DNA from: Bradyrhizobium sp. Gha
GTDB taxonomy: Bacteria > Pseudomonadota > Alphaproteobacteria > Rhizobiales > Xanthobacteraceae
Direction of reading: 5' to 3'
Assembly (NCBI RefSeq): GCF_900113735.1
Contig: NZ_FOQM01000014.1
Location: 22,191-86,190 of the forward strand
DNA: 64,000 bases
In this document: in pieces, positions 16,838 through 24,856 of the stretch
Numbering within the stretch: position 1 is the first letter of the stretch
How the letters are laid out: each line of letters begins with the position of its first letter
Program-made: the position numbers and the translations under genes
Notes under the pieces: model-generated
What the model was told of the DNA's origin: nothing
The model's database searches: none
What the model saw: only the letters and a program-made list of their open reading frames with translations

Positions 16838-17830
16838 ATGACCACCACTGAAACCGTGTTGCTCATCGGTATCTTGTTCTTGGCACTCGTCATCATTGGC
16901 AATATCGGCTTCGCCAAACTGGCGGAACGGAGGAATCCACCAATCGGCAAGTTTCTCGAGTGCGACGGCGTCGTGCTCCACTATATCGATCGGGGCGATC
17001 CTGCGGCTCCCTGCGTCGTGCTGTTTCACGGCAACGGATCCATGATCCAGGACTTCACGATCAGTGGGCTGGTCGATCTTCTTGCTCGCAGCAACCGCGT
17101 GGTGTGCTTCGACCGTCCGGGTTTTGGCTATAGTCGGCGGCCGCGGCTCCGAATATGGAGCGCAGCAGCTCAAGCAGCTTTGTTGATGAAGGCGCTCGAC
17201 CAGATCGGGGTCCGTGATCCCGTGGTGCTGGGCCATTCCTGGGGCGCGTTCGTCGCTATCGCTCTCGCCATGCGGAAGGATTATCCGATCCGGGGCCTTG
17301 TGCTTGCGTCCGGGTACTACTTTCCAACCGGCCGTTTGGATGTCTGGCTGATGTCAGGTCCAGCCATACCGGTTTTGGGCGACCTGGTCAGTTACACTGT
17401 CGCGCCTGTCATCTCGTGGGCCATTTTGCCGGGAGCTCTCCGCAAGATTTTCGCGCCCCGGTCCGTCCCGCCGACGTTCAAGAATGAATTTCCATCGTCT
17501 CTCGTTCTCAGGCCGACACAATTGAGGGCGGCTGCGGAGGAGAGCGCACTCCTCATTCCAACCGCAGCACAATTCCGAGCCCATTATTCGGCCATGAACG
17601 ACGACGTGCGAATATTCCATGGAACTGAGGATCGGGTGATCCAACACAAACAAGCGCGGGATTTACATCAAGCGCTGCCTCGGTCCGATCTTCACCTCGT
17701 CCCGAATGCCGGACATATGGTCACCTACGCAGACCCCGCGGCCATCACGGAGGCCGTCAATTCAATCATCAATTCTTCTAAGCCAGCTGCTTTTCAAGCT
17801 GGAAGGGCACCGAACATATCGTCGAGGTGA
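16838..17830 (+). CDS. membrane-anchored alpha/beta hydrolase
   Basis: A 330-residue hydrolase beginning with one membrane helix (VLLIGILFLALVIIGNIGF, residues 6-24). The oxyanion region is VVLFHGNGS, the nucleophile elbow GHSWGA, the acid FHGTEDRV, and the base NAGHMVTY, so the catalytic Ser-Asp-His set is intact. The DRPGFGYSRR step is typical of epoxide-hydrolase/haloperoxidase-like members. ATG 16838 is chosen because AAGG lies seven bases before it; an upstream ATG 16811 lies inside a 20-bp duplication. A paralogue sits at 21578. Substrate unknown. Confidence 0.83.
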   Translation: MTTTETVLLIGILFLALVIIGNIGFAKLAERRNPPIGKFLECDGVVLHYIDRGDPAAPCVVLFHGNGSMIQDFTISGLVDLLARSNRVVCFDRPGFGYSRRPRLRIWSAAAQAALLMKALDQIGVRDPVVLGHSWGAFVAIALAMRKDYPIRGLVLASGYYFPTGRLDVWLMSGPAIPVLGDLVSYTVAPVISWAILPGALRKIFAPRSVPPTFKNEFPSSLVLRPTQLRAAAEESALLIPTAAQFRAHYSAMNDDVRIFHGTEDRVIQHKQARDLHQALPRSDLHLVPNAGHMVTYADPAAITEAVNSIINSSKPAAFQAGRAPNISSR

Positions 17831-18182
17831 TTTGGAAAGGAGCGAGGTGATCCGGCCGTCAAGTCTGCCCGCTACTGGCCTGGTTCGGAGGATGGGTTGA
17901 GCTCTTGCGCAACCGGTCGCCTGAGGGACAGAGCCAGGCAATCCCTTGTGCGATCCGATTGGGAACGAAGTTTGATGGCGTTCGCGAGAGCTCAACCTAT
18001 CCTGCGCGCTGACAGCGGCTATGGCCGCCAGCCTCTGGTGCCCAGCAAGATGCCGTGATTGCGCCCGGGCACGTTGAGGTCATGGGTTTTGATTGTCGAC
18101 CAGTCTACCCTGGATTTCAGCTCGGCCATCGAGTCCAGGGTGACCCTCTCATAAACCTGTATGGCAAAGAGGATGTGGCGGG
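17831..18182. other. gene-free stretch upstream of the MerR fragment
   Basis: About 352 bases with no supported gene. An inverted pair ACCCTGGA (18107-18114) and TCCAGGGT (18134-18141) flanks 19 bases, and could be a regulator site for the MerR-type gene that follows. The GCAAAGAGG at 18164-18172 looks like the coding remains of a MerR N-terminus (ALA-LYS-ARG) in a different frame. Confidence 0.5.
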
Positions 18183-18485
18183 ATGCTGCGCTATTACGAA
18201 GGCGAAGGCTTGCTTGCCCCGCTGCGGACCGGGTCCGGTTATCGCGATTATGGTCCGGCGGAGGAGGAGACCGTGCGGCGGATCAAGATGCTCGGTGCGG
18301 CCGGGATGACGCTCGAGACGATCCAGCAATTGCTTCCGTGTGTGCGGAACAACGATCCGGCCTTCACGCCGTGCAACGAGCTGCGAAGAATACTCGCCCA
18401 GCAAGTCAGCCTGATCGACGAGCGCGTCGAGACGCTCAGCCAAAGCCGGACCATCTTGGTCGGCTACCTCGCAAGCGTGAACTGA
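18183..18485 (+). pseudogene. MerR-family regulator lacking its N-terminal helix-turn-helix start
   Basis: The 100-codon frame starts MLRYYEGEGLLAPLRTGSGY, which in intact MerR proteins is preceded by about 17-20 residues forming the first HTH helices (IGELAKRTGV-like). Here the upstream frame closes with a TGA at 18141 and has no start codon. A GCAAAGAGG block at 18164 that would encode AKR is out of frame by one base relative to the ATG. The rest is sound: wing residues, EETVRRIKMLGAAGMTLETI, and a dimer coiled coil. It is therefore most likely a frameshifted or deleted gene. A truncated product cannot be excluded. Confidence 0.6.
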
Positions 18486-18548
18486 TCGTGGAACGCGCCG
18501 GCGCCCGCCTGTTGGCGGGCGTCGCGCAATGTCAGTAGGGGAGCGCGG

Positions 18549-19433
18549 TTAGATCCCCAAAATCTTGCGCGCGTTGGCCTTCAGCACCTTCGGCCGGATC
18601 TCGTCGCGGATGTCGAGCTTGGCGAAGTCGGCCAGCCAGCGGTCCGGCGTGATGACAGGCCAGTCCGAGCCGAACAGCATCTTGTCCTGAAGAATCGAAT
18701 TGATGTAGCGCACCAGGATCGGGGGGAAATATTTCGGCGACCAGCCGGACAGGTCGATGTACACGTTCGGCTTGTGGGTCGCGACCGACAGCGCTTCTTC
18801 CTGCCAGGGGAAGGAGGGGTGGGCGAGGATGATCTTGAGGTCGGGGAAGTCGGCCGCGACGTCATCCATGTACATCGGGTTGGAATATTTCAGCCGCATC
18901 CCCATGCCGCCGGGCATGCCCGAGCCGACGCCGGTCTGGCCGGTGTGGAACAGCGCGATCGCGCCGCCATTGTTGATCTCTTCGTAGAGCGGATAGGCCA
19001 TGCGATCGTTGGCGTAGAAGCCCTGCATGGTCGGATGGAATTTGAAGCCGCGCACGCCATATTCCTCGATCAGCTTGCGCGCTTCGCGGGCGCCGAGCTT
19101 GCCCTTGTGTGGATCGATCGAGACGAAGGGGATGAGGACGTCGAGATGATCGGAGGCGGCCTCGATCATCTCGTAATTGTTGTAGCGGCGGAAGCCGGTC
19201 TCGCGCTCGGCATCGACGGGGAAGATCACCGCGGCGATGTTCTTGGAGCGGTAGTACGCTGCGGTCTCCGGCACGGTCGGCGGATGTTTGTGCGGCGATT
19301 TGAAATAGTCGGCCATCTGCGCCTGGAAGTCGTCATAGCCGTCGTCGCCGTGCATGCCGCAGGGCTCCTCGGCGTGGGTGTGGATGTCGATGGCGACGAC
19401 GTCGTCGATATTGGGCAGCTTCAGCTTCGGCAT
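18549..19433 (-). CDS. amidohydrolase 2 family metal-dependent hydrolase
   Basis: A 294-residue TIM-barrel hydrolase. The first metal site is AIDIHTHAEEP near residues 14-24; FKFHPTMQGFY, ALFHTGQTG, ILAHPSFPWQ and the terminal acidic residue in FGSDWPVITPDR complete the family set. It resembles decarboxylase/4-hydroxyphenyl-beta-ketoacyl-CoA hydrolase relatives used in aromatic acid breakdown in Rhodopseudomonas and Bradyrhizobium, which would fit the operator-like palindrome ahead of it, but substrate is inference. GGGAGGA precedes the ATG. It converges with the MerR fragment. Confidence 0.85.
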   Translation of the reverse strand: MPKLKLPNIDDVVAIDIHTHAEEPCGMHGDDGYDDFQAQMADYFKSPHKHPPTVPETAAYYRSKNIAAVIFPVDAERETGFRRYNNYEMIEAASDHLDVLIPFVSIDPHKGKLGAREARKLIEEYGVRGFKFHPTMQGFYANDRMAYPLYEEINNGGAIALFHTGQTGVGSGMPGGMGMRLKYSNPMYMDDVAADFPDLKIILAHPSFPWQEEALSVATHKPNVYIDLSGWSPKYFPPILVRYINSILQDKMLFGSDWPVITPDRWLADFAKLDIRDEIRPKVLKANARKILGI

Positions 19434-19452
19434 TGGTGTCCTCCCAACGGGT

Positions 19453-19489
19453 TTGCCGAATTGATTATATTATATAACGAATTTGGCAA
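19453..19489. promoter_or_regulatory. 37-bp near-perfect palindrome upstream of amidohydrolase
   Basis: Centred on 19471, with outer arms TTGCCGAATT and AATTTGGCAA and an inner perfect TTATAT-T-ATATAA. Fifteen of eighteen base pairs match. It begins 20 bases upstream of the leftward amidohydrolase ATG, overlaps the likely -10 region, and is much more AT-rich than its surroundings. This is the expected form of a MarR/TetR/GntR-type operator. Confidence 0.65.
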
Positions 19490-19634
19490 GGCGTTGCCGG
19501 GGCGCAAACCCACGGCTGTCAAAGTCTTTGTTGGGCTTGGCCGCGAAGCGGTGCGAATTGGCCCGATCCGGCCACATCTACTGTGCATGGGGTTGTTTTC
19601 ACGATTTTGCCTGGGCGGAAGCCGGCAGTTAACA

Positions 19635-19663
19635 TTGACATCACCTGCCGCCATGCCTTAAGA
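19635..19663 (+). promoter_or_regulatory. sigma70-like promoter of rpmJ
   Basis: A perfect -35 TTGACA at 19635-19640 and a -10 TTAAGA at 19658-19663 are 17 bases apart. This places transcription start about 105 bases before rpmJ, leaving a 5' leader with a GC-rich hairpin. Confidence 0.55.
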
Positions 19664-19777
19664 ACCGCCCCGTCCCGGGCGGTCGGTCCGCCGGCGGGAA
19701 AGATCTCATTTTGCCACATTCGCGCGTGCCGAAACGGTAGTGCCGAACACGGCCTTTCGAACGTTCAGGATTCTGCC

Positions 19778-19903
19778 ATGAAGGTCCGTAACTCCCTGAA
19801 GTCGCTGCGTGGTCGTCACCGCGCCAACCGCCTGGTCCGCCGCAAGGGCCGGGTCTATGTGATCAACAAGGTGCAGCGCCGCTTCAAGGCTCGTCAGGGC
19901 TGA
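19778..19903 (+). CDS. rpmJ: 50S ribosomal protein L36 (Cys-less form)
   Basis: A 41-residue, extremely basic protein: MKVRNSLKSLRGRHRANRLV followed by a RRKGRVYVINKVQRRFKARQ tail. It is L36 of the zinc-independent type, with the zinc-ligand Cys/His replaced (KSLRGRHR instead of KKLCxxCK). It contributes to the 50S subunit. Such Cys-less L36 is the standard version in many alphaproteobacteria. A sigma70-like promoter lies 115 bases upstream. Confidence 0.95.
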   Translation: MKVRNSLKSLRGRHRANRLVRRKGRVYVINKVQRRFKARQG

Positions 19904-20022
19904 TCTGAGCGGCTGATTGCCCTCGCGGTCGCCTTCGCGCGTTCCCGCAACACCACGGTCTCACACGAGTTTGACGCCGCCTTTGCTTGGCAAGGGCGGC
20001 TTTGCGCGTTTAGACTTTCACC

Positions 20023-20661
20023 ATGACCGTGAGATTCCCGCCTCTGCGCACGCTGTGTTTGGCCCTGGTTCTCGGCACCGCAGGCTTTGCGCCGGCGCTG
20101 GCCCAGGATGATCCGGCGCCGCCGATGAAGCAGCAGAAGAAGCTGCCCGAAGCGCCGGCCAAGCTGCCCAAGGCCGAGCGCAGCAAGAATCTCGATTTTC
20201 TGTTCGGCGCGCTGAAGGCCGCTCCCGACGAGGCCAGCGCCAAGCATGTCGAGGCGCGGATCTGGGCGATCTGGCTGCAGACCCCAAGCGATACCGCAGC
20301 GCTTTTGATGGCGCGGGCCAAGGCCGCCGTCGATGCGCAGAAGATCGATGTCGCGATCAAGCTGCTGGATTCCGTCATCAAGCTCCGGCCCGACTACATC
20401 GAGGCTTGGAACCGGCGCGCCACGCTCTATTACATGCAGAACGACTATGCCCGCTCGCTCGCCGACATCCGCGAGGTGCTGATCCGGGAGCCGCGTCATT
20501 TCGGCGCGCTCGCAGGGCTCGGCATGATCATGCAGGACGTCGGCGACGAGAAGCGCGCGCTCGAGGCCTACCGCAAGGCGCTCGCCGTCAATCCGCACCT
20601 GGAGAAGATCCCCGAGCAGGTGAAGGCTTTGACCGAGAAGGTCGAAGGCCGCGACATCTAG
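20023..20661 (+). CDS. exported tetratricopeptide repeat protein
   Basis: A 212-residue protein. A signal peptide covers about residues 1-28 (LCLALVLGTAGFAPALAQ). A charged Lys/Pro linker follows, then three to four TPR units of 34 residues: IDVAIKLLDSVIKLRPDYIE, AWNRRATLYYMQNDYARSLA and EKRALEAYRKALAVNPHLE. Such periplasmic TPR proteins mediate protein-protein contacts. No enzymatic domain is present. It stands alone between rpmJ and a small secreted protein, and its partner is not evident. Confidence 0.85.
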   Translation: MTVRFPPLRTLCLALVLGTAGFAPALAQDDPAPPMKQQKKLPEAPAKLPKAERSKNLDFLFGALKAAPDEASAKHVEARIWAIWLQTPSDTAALLMARAKAAVDAQKIDVAIKLLDSVIKLRPDYIEAWNRRATLYYMQNDYARSLADIREVLIREPRHFGALAGLGMIMQDVGDEKRALEAYRKALAVNPHLEKIPEQVKALTEKVEGRDI

Positions 20662-20786
20662 CCGATATTTCGATCATTTTTCGAATGGTTGCCGCACGTG
20701 GCGATTAACCACGAAGACACAGGCCAAATCGCAAGCACTGTTGTCGGCGCTCCCGCAGGTCTACCTGCATGGCAGGAGCAATAGCC

Positions 20787-21047
20787 ATGAAGCGTCTGAT
20801 GGTTGCTTGTAGCTTGCTGTTGGTGTCGGGGACGATGAGCCTCGCCGACGGATTGTTCTGGGTGGTCGGCAACCGCGCCACCGGCAAGTGTAACATCGTG
20901 ACCAGCAATCCGGTCATCAACGGCGACACCTGGTTCGGCGACGGTCCTTACAAATCGAGGGACGATGCCAAGCTGGCGCGCTCGACCATCCGCGCCTGTC
21001 CCGTGCTCACGCCGGACGAGCAAAAGGCCGAGGACGGCGCGGGCTAG
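20787..21047 (+). CDS. small secreted hypothetical protein
   Basis: An 86-residue exported protein. The signal peptide is MKRLMVACSLLLVSGTMSLA. The mature part has two cysteines, in a GKCNIVTSNPV and a RACPVL segment, which may form a disulphide, and a GDTWFGDGPYKSRDDAKLA stretch common to many small Bradyrhizobium periplasmic proteins. AGGAG is placed ten bases before ATG 20787, which decides against the in-frame start at 20769. Function unknown. Confidence 0.7.
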   Translation: MKRLMVACSLLLVSGTMSLADGLFWVVGNRATGKCNIVTSNPVINGDTWFGDGPYKSRDDAKLARSTIRACPVLTPDEQKAEDGAG

Positions 21048-21063
21048 CTAGCCAGCCTGCGTG

Positions 21064-21246
21064 TCAGTGCAGGACGCTGGTGCCACGCTCCGCCAGGCCT
21101 CGATTGACGACCGCTGCGTAGGCCTTGGCGAGTTCCGTCTCGAGATGCTCGTTGATCAGGAGCAGCGCCCGCACGGCTCCGCGCAGATCGCCGTTGCAGC
21201 TTGCGATGATCTCGTCGATTGCGGTGTCGTTCGATCTGAAGCTCAT
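21064..21246 (-). CDS. small conserved-looking cytoplasmic protein, 60 residues
   Basis: Begins MSFRSNDTAIDEIIASCNGD and continues with a leucine-rich helix (AVRALLLINEHLETELAKAY). There is no signal peptide or membrane segment. CGGAGGATT eight bases before ATG 21246 is a good ribosome site, so I chose it over the frame's earlier start at 21330. Its 3' end is 17 bases from the end of the convergent small secreted gene. The helical pattern suggests a dimer. Function unknown. Confidence 0.65.
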   Translation of the reverse strand: MSFRSNDTAIDEIIASCNGDLRGAVRALLLINEHLETELAKAYAAVVNRGLAERGTSVLH

Positions 21247-21577
21247 CGAAAAATCCTCCGGTTCAAACCAGGACAATCCTGCCGGTCTTTCCTGCATTCC
21301 CCGAGGCTGCGAGGAGGGATCGGCGCCCATCCGCGTCTCAATGGCGGAACCGACCGTGGCGATTATAAGGAAGCTGCGATGACGGCTGCATGAAGTTGGT
21401 CCGAGCCTGGCGCATCAGCCGACAGGGCGATTGATTTCATTGAGTTTTCTGGCTCGGCAATTGTGCACATATCCACAGGTCGGCGTTTTGGATGGAGGCG
21501 CTCATCCGGCTTGCGCGAAACTGCGGACAGCATCATTTCGTAGCTGCCATGTGGCCTGGATCCTCCGGACTTTCTCA

Positions 21578-22534
21578 ATGATCGTTTTATCCGTCTTGAC
21601 GGCACTGGTTGTGCTGGCGCTGGTCACGCAGGCCGGAATTGTCGCCCTGCAACGTTCTTTTCCGCCCCAGGGGCGGATGATCGAGGTCGATGGTGCGACG
21701 CTCCATGTCGTCGACATCGGTCCGCGCGACGCGGGCCCGCCGGTCGTGATGTTGCACGGGGCAAGCTCCAACCTCGAAGTGATGCGGCATCCGCTCGGCG
21801 ACCTTCTGGCGAAGCGGCACCGCGTCATCCTGATCGACCGGCCCGGGCATGGCTGGAGCACACGTGCACGGCGGCAGGATTCGACGCCGGAGATTCAGGC
21901 GCGGATGATCGACGCGGCGCTCGGCAGGCTCGGGATCGATCGCGCTGTTTTCGTCGTGCATTCCTGGAGCGGCGCACTCGGTACGCGGCTGGCGCTCGAT
22001 CATGCAAGCCGCGTGGCCGGACTCGTGATGCTGGCGCCAGTGACGCATCCCTGGCGCGGCGGCGTCGGCCGCTACAACGAGATCATCGCAATGCCCGTGA
22101 TCGGCCCGCTGCTCGCTTACACCATCACGCTGCCGCTGGGCTATTTCGTCGCTGAGTCTGGTGCGCGCAGCGTTTTCATGCCGCAGACGATGCCCGATGG
22201 TTTTGTGAAGCAGTCCGCGACGCCGCTGTTGCTGAGGCCGCGGGAATTCATCGCCAATGCCTATGATCTGGTAACGCTGAAGTCGTCGGTGGCCGCGCAG
22301 GCTCCGCGCTACGGCGAGATCAAGATGCCGGTCACGATCATTGCCGGCGAGCCCGACAAGACGGTGAAGACCGATTTCCACGCACGCCCCTTCGCGGCGA
22401 TGGTCGCGAATGCGAAGCTGATCGTGCTGCCCGATCTCGGCCACATGGTGCAGAACGCGGTGCCGGATCTCGTGAAAACGGAGATCGAGACGATGATTGC
22501 CAACATCGGCTCGCCGCAGGCGGCCGCCGGTTAA
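21578..22534 (+). CDS. membrane-anchored alpha/beta hydrolase
   Basis: A 318-residue hydrolase with an N-terminal membrane helix (LSVLTALVVLALVTQAGIVAL). The oxyanion segment is VVMLHGASSN, the nucleophile elbow VHSWSG, the acid IIAGEPDKTV and the base LPDLGHMVQN. Fold and order of motifs match the hydrolase at 16838, including DRPG-G-S-R and a YTITLPLGY step, so the two are paralogues. The elbow's first residue is Val instead of the usual Gly. ATG 21578 puts the helix at the N-terminus. Substrate unknown. Confidence 0.83.
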   Translation: MIVLSVLTALVVLALVTQAGIVALQRSFPPQGRMIEVDGATLHVVDIGPRDAGPPVVMLHGASSNLEVMRHPLGDLLAKRHRVILIDRPGHGWSTRARRQDSTPEIQARMIDAALGRLGIDRAVFVVHSWSGALGTRLALDHASRVAGLVMLAPVTHPWRGGVGRYNEIIAMPVIGPLLAYTITLPLGYFVAESGARSVFMPQTMPDGFVKQSATPLLLRPREFIANAYDLVTLKSSVAAQAPRYGEIKMPVTIIAGEPDKTVKTDFHARPFAAMVANAKLIVLPDLGHMVQNAVPDLVKTEIETMIANIGSPQAAAG

Positions 22535-22558
22535 ATCCGGCGGCCGCCATTCGGCCGC

Positions 22559-22954
22559 TTACTGCTTGATCTTGCCGTCCTTGTCGAACTGCGAGACATA
22601 GGCCCAGAGATTGTTGATCTCGTTCTCGTTCTTGATGCCGGCGAATGCCATCTTGGTCCCGGGGATCTTGGCCTTCGGGTCCTTGATGTATTCCTTGAAC
22701 TGCGCCTCATTCCAGGTGATGCCGGAATTCTTGTTCGCGTCCGAATAATTGTAATCAGGTGCGGTGCCGGAATGGCGGCCATCGAGGCCGTTCAATTCGG
22801 GGCCCACCTTGTTCTTGGCGCCTTCGCCGATCGCGTGGCAGGCCAGGCACTTGTTGAACGACGTTTTGCCGGCCGCGACATCCTGCGCCATCGCGCTGGA
22901 GGCCGCGGCAGTGACGGTGAGGATCATCAGCGCGCCAAAAGTCAGTTTTTTCAT
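22559..22954 (-). CDS. cycA: class I cytochrome c (c2/c550 type)
   Basis: A 131-residue periplasmic electron carrier. The signal peptide is about residues 1-23 (TVTAAASSAMAQ). Haem attachment is CLACH at 36-40 and the axial Met lies in PGTKMAFAGI, with WNEAQFKEYIKDP before it. This is the soluble c2/c550 pattern; I recall closely similar CycA of B. japonicum, a carrier in nitrate respiration, hence the symbol, which is not proven here. ATG 22954 is chosen by the signal peptide. Monocistronic. Confidence 0.88.
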   Translation of the reverse strand: MKKLTFGALMILTVTAAASSAMAQDVAAGKTSFNKCLACHAIGEGAKNKVGPELNGLDGRHSGTAPDYNYSDANKNSGITWNEAQFKEYIKDPKAKIPGTKMAFAGIKNENEINNLWAYVSQFDKDGKIKQ

Positions 22955-23220
22955 AGGGTGCTCTTCGTCTCTTTCCCGGTGGGTCTCATCTGATCGGTTT
23001 TCGTCGAACCCCCCGGTTTTGGCATGGCTCGCGCGGCTTCGACAAGCCACCAAACCATGACAGGTTTCATGTCTGCCTACTTGTCCCGGAGCGAACTCGC
23101 CGCAGATCGTGGCTCCGACTTTTGGACGGCCTACCCAAACCAGCGCGAACGTGATTGATTTGCCGTGATAGAATTGACCGTGCGGGGCAAGCCGGAACGC
23201 TATGCCGTGAAGGAATTGAG

Positions 23221-24714
23221 ATGGCCATCATGATGCCTGCGAGTGACCAGGCAGTGCTCGCGCGCCGCGCGGAGATCGTTGCTGCATTGCGCGCAATCGT
23301 GCCCGGCGAGGGCGTGATCGATACGCCTGCCGAGATGCGGGCCTATGAATCCGATGGGCTGACCGCCTATCGGCAGCCGCCGATGGTCGTGGTGCTGCCT
23401 GATACGACCGAGCAGGTCTCGCTGATTCTGAAATATTGCGCCGGGCAGGGCATCAAGGTGGTGCCGCGCGGCTCCGGCACCTCGCTATCAGGCGGCGCAC
23501 TGCCGCTGGAAGACGGCGTGCTGCTGGGGCTCGGCAAGTTCAAGCGCATTCGCGAGATCGATTTCGACAACCGTGTCGTCGTCACCGAGCCCGGCGTCAC
23601 CAATCTGGCGATCAGCCAGGCGGTCGCGCATGCCGGCTTCTACTACGCGCCCGATCCGTCCTCGCAGATCGCCTGCTCGATCGGCGGCAATGTCGCGGAA
23701 AATTCCGGCGGCGTGCACTGCCTGAAATATGGTATGACCACCAACAACGTACTCGGTTGCGAGATTGTCCTGATGAGCGGTGAGATCCTGCGCATCGGCG
23801 GCAAAGGGTGCGAGAATTCAGGCTATGACCTGATGGGTGTCATCACCGGCTCGGAGGGCCTGCTCGGCGTCATCACCGAGATCACGGTGCGCATCCTGCA
23901 AAAGCCGGAGACGGCGCGTGCGCTGATGGTCGGCTTCGCGGAAGTCGAGGCGGCCGGCGAATGCGTCGCGCGCATCATCGGCGCCGGCATCATTCCCGGC
24001 GGCATGGAGATGATGGACAAGCCGGCGATCCATGCCGCCGAAGCCTTTGTCCATGCCGGCTATCCGCTCGACGTGGAAGCGCTGCTCATCATCGAGCTCG
24101 ATGGTCCCAAGATCGAGGTCGACGAACTGATCACGCGCGTCGAGACCATCGCGAATGCCTGTGGCTCGACCACCTGCCAGATCTCGACCTCGGAGGCCGA
24201 ACGCAATCTGTTCTGGGCGGGCCGCAAGGCCGCATTCCCGGCGGTGGGCCGCATCTCGCCCGACTATCTCTGCATGGACGGCACCATCCCGCGTGGCGCG
24301 CTGCCGAAGGCGCTCGCGCGCATCCGCGAGCTCTCGGAAAAATACCAGCTCGGCTGCGCCAACGTGTTCCACGCCGGCGACGGCAATCTGCATCCGCTGA
24401 TTCTTTACGATGCCAACAAGCCCGGCGAAATCGAGCGTGCGGAAGCCTTCGGCGCCGACATCCTGCGCGCCTGCGTCGAGTTCGGCGGCGTGCTCACCGG
24501 GGAGCACGGCGTCGGCATCGAGAAGCGCGACCTGATGGGCGACATGTTCACCGAGATCGATCTCGACCAGCAGCAGCGGCTGAAATGCGCCTTTGATGCG
24601 CAGGGTCTGCTCAATCCCGGAAAGGTGTTTCCGACGCTGCACCGCTGCGCCGAGCTTGGTCGCATGCATGTGCATGCGGGCAAGGTAGCATTTCCCGAGA
24701 TTCCCCGGTTCTGA
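23221..24714 (+). CDS. glcD: glycolate oxidase subunit GlcD (FAD-linked oxidase)
   Basis: A 497-residue flavoprotein of the FAD_binding_4/FAD-oxidase_C type. The pyrophosphate loop PRGSGTSLSGGA lies at residues 82-93, VVTEPGVTNLAIS follows, and the C-terminal domain contains NVFHAGDGNLHPLILYD and TGEHGVGIEKRDLM. It oxidises glycolate to glyoxylate and passes electrons to GlcF. ATG 23221 is selected over 23155, which would add a basic, unrelated N-terminus. Followed by glcE after 142 bases and then glcF, forming the GlcDEF complex. Confidence 0.92.
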   Translation: MAIMMPASDQAVLARRAEIVAALRAIVPGEGVIDTPAEMRAYESDGLTAYRQPPMVVVLPDTTEQVSLILKYCAGQGIKVVPRGSGTSLSGGALPLEDGVLLGLGKFKRIREIDFDNRVVVTEPGVTNLAISQAVAHAGFYYAPDPSSQIACSIGGNVAENSGGVHCLKYGMTTNNVLGCEIVLMSGEILRIGGKGCENSGYDLMGVITGSEGLLGVITEITVRILQKPETARALMVGFAEVEAAGECVARIIGAGIIPGGMEMMDKPAIHAAEAFVHAGYPLDVEALLIIELDGPKIEVDELITRVETIANACGSTTCQISTSEAERNLFWAGRKAAFPAVGRISPDYLCMDGTIPRGALPKALARIRELSEKYQLGCANVFHAGDGNLHPLILYDANKPGEIERAEAFGADILRACVEFGGVLTGEHGVGIEKRDLMGDMFTEIDLDQQQRLKCAFDAQGLLNPGKVFPTLHRCAELGRMHVHAGKVAFPEIPRF

Positions 24715-24856
24715 CGGCCGGTGATCTGGCACGGTGCGATGGCGATCCGGACGGCGGTTCGTCTCCCGCATTGCACCCAGGGACCGGCGCCTTCGCGGGC
24801 CCCCTTTGGTGCGCGAAATTTGATTTTCGCCTCGAATTTGGTTACCGCCTTTTCCC

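Larger units (their letters stand above)
19434..19777. other. divergent intergenic region, amidohydrolase/rpmJ
   Basis: About 344 bases holding the large palindrome at 19453-19489, a sigma70-like promoter at 19635-19663 and a GC-rich hairpin (ACCGCCC/GGGCGGT) near 19665-19684. No reading frame with a ribosome site was found before rpmJ. Confidence 0.5.

Noticed and set aside
19453..19489. The palindrome as a terminator
   Set aside because: It is AT-rich with no stable GC stem and no T-run after it, and it lies directly before a gene start. An operator fits better.
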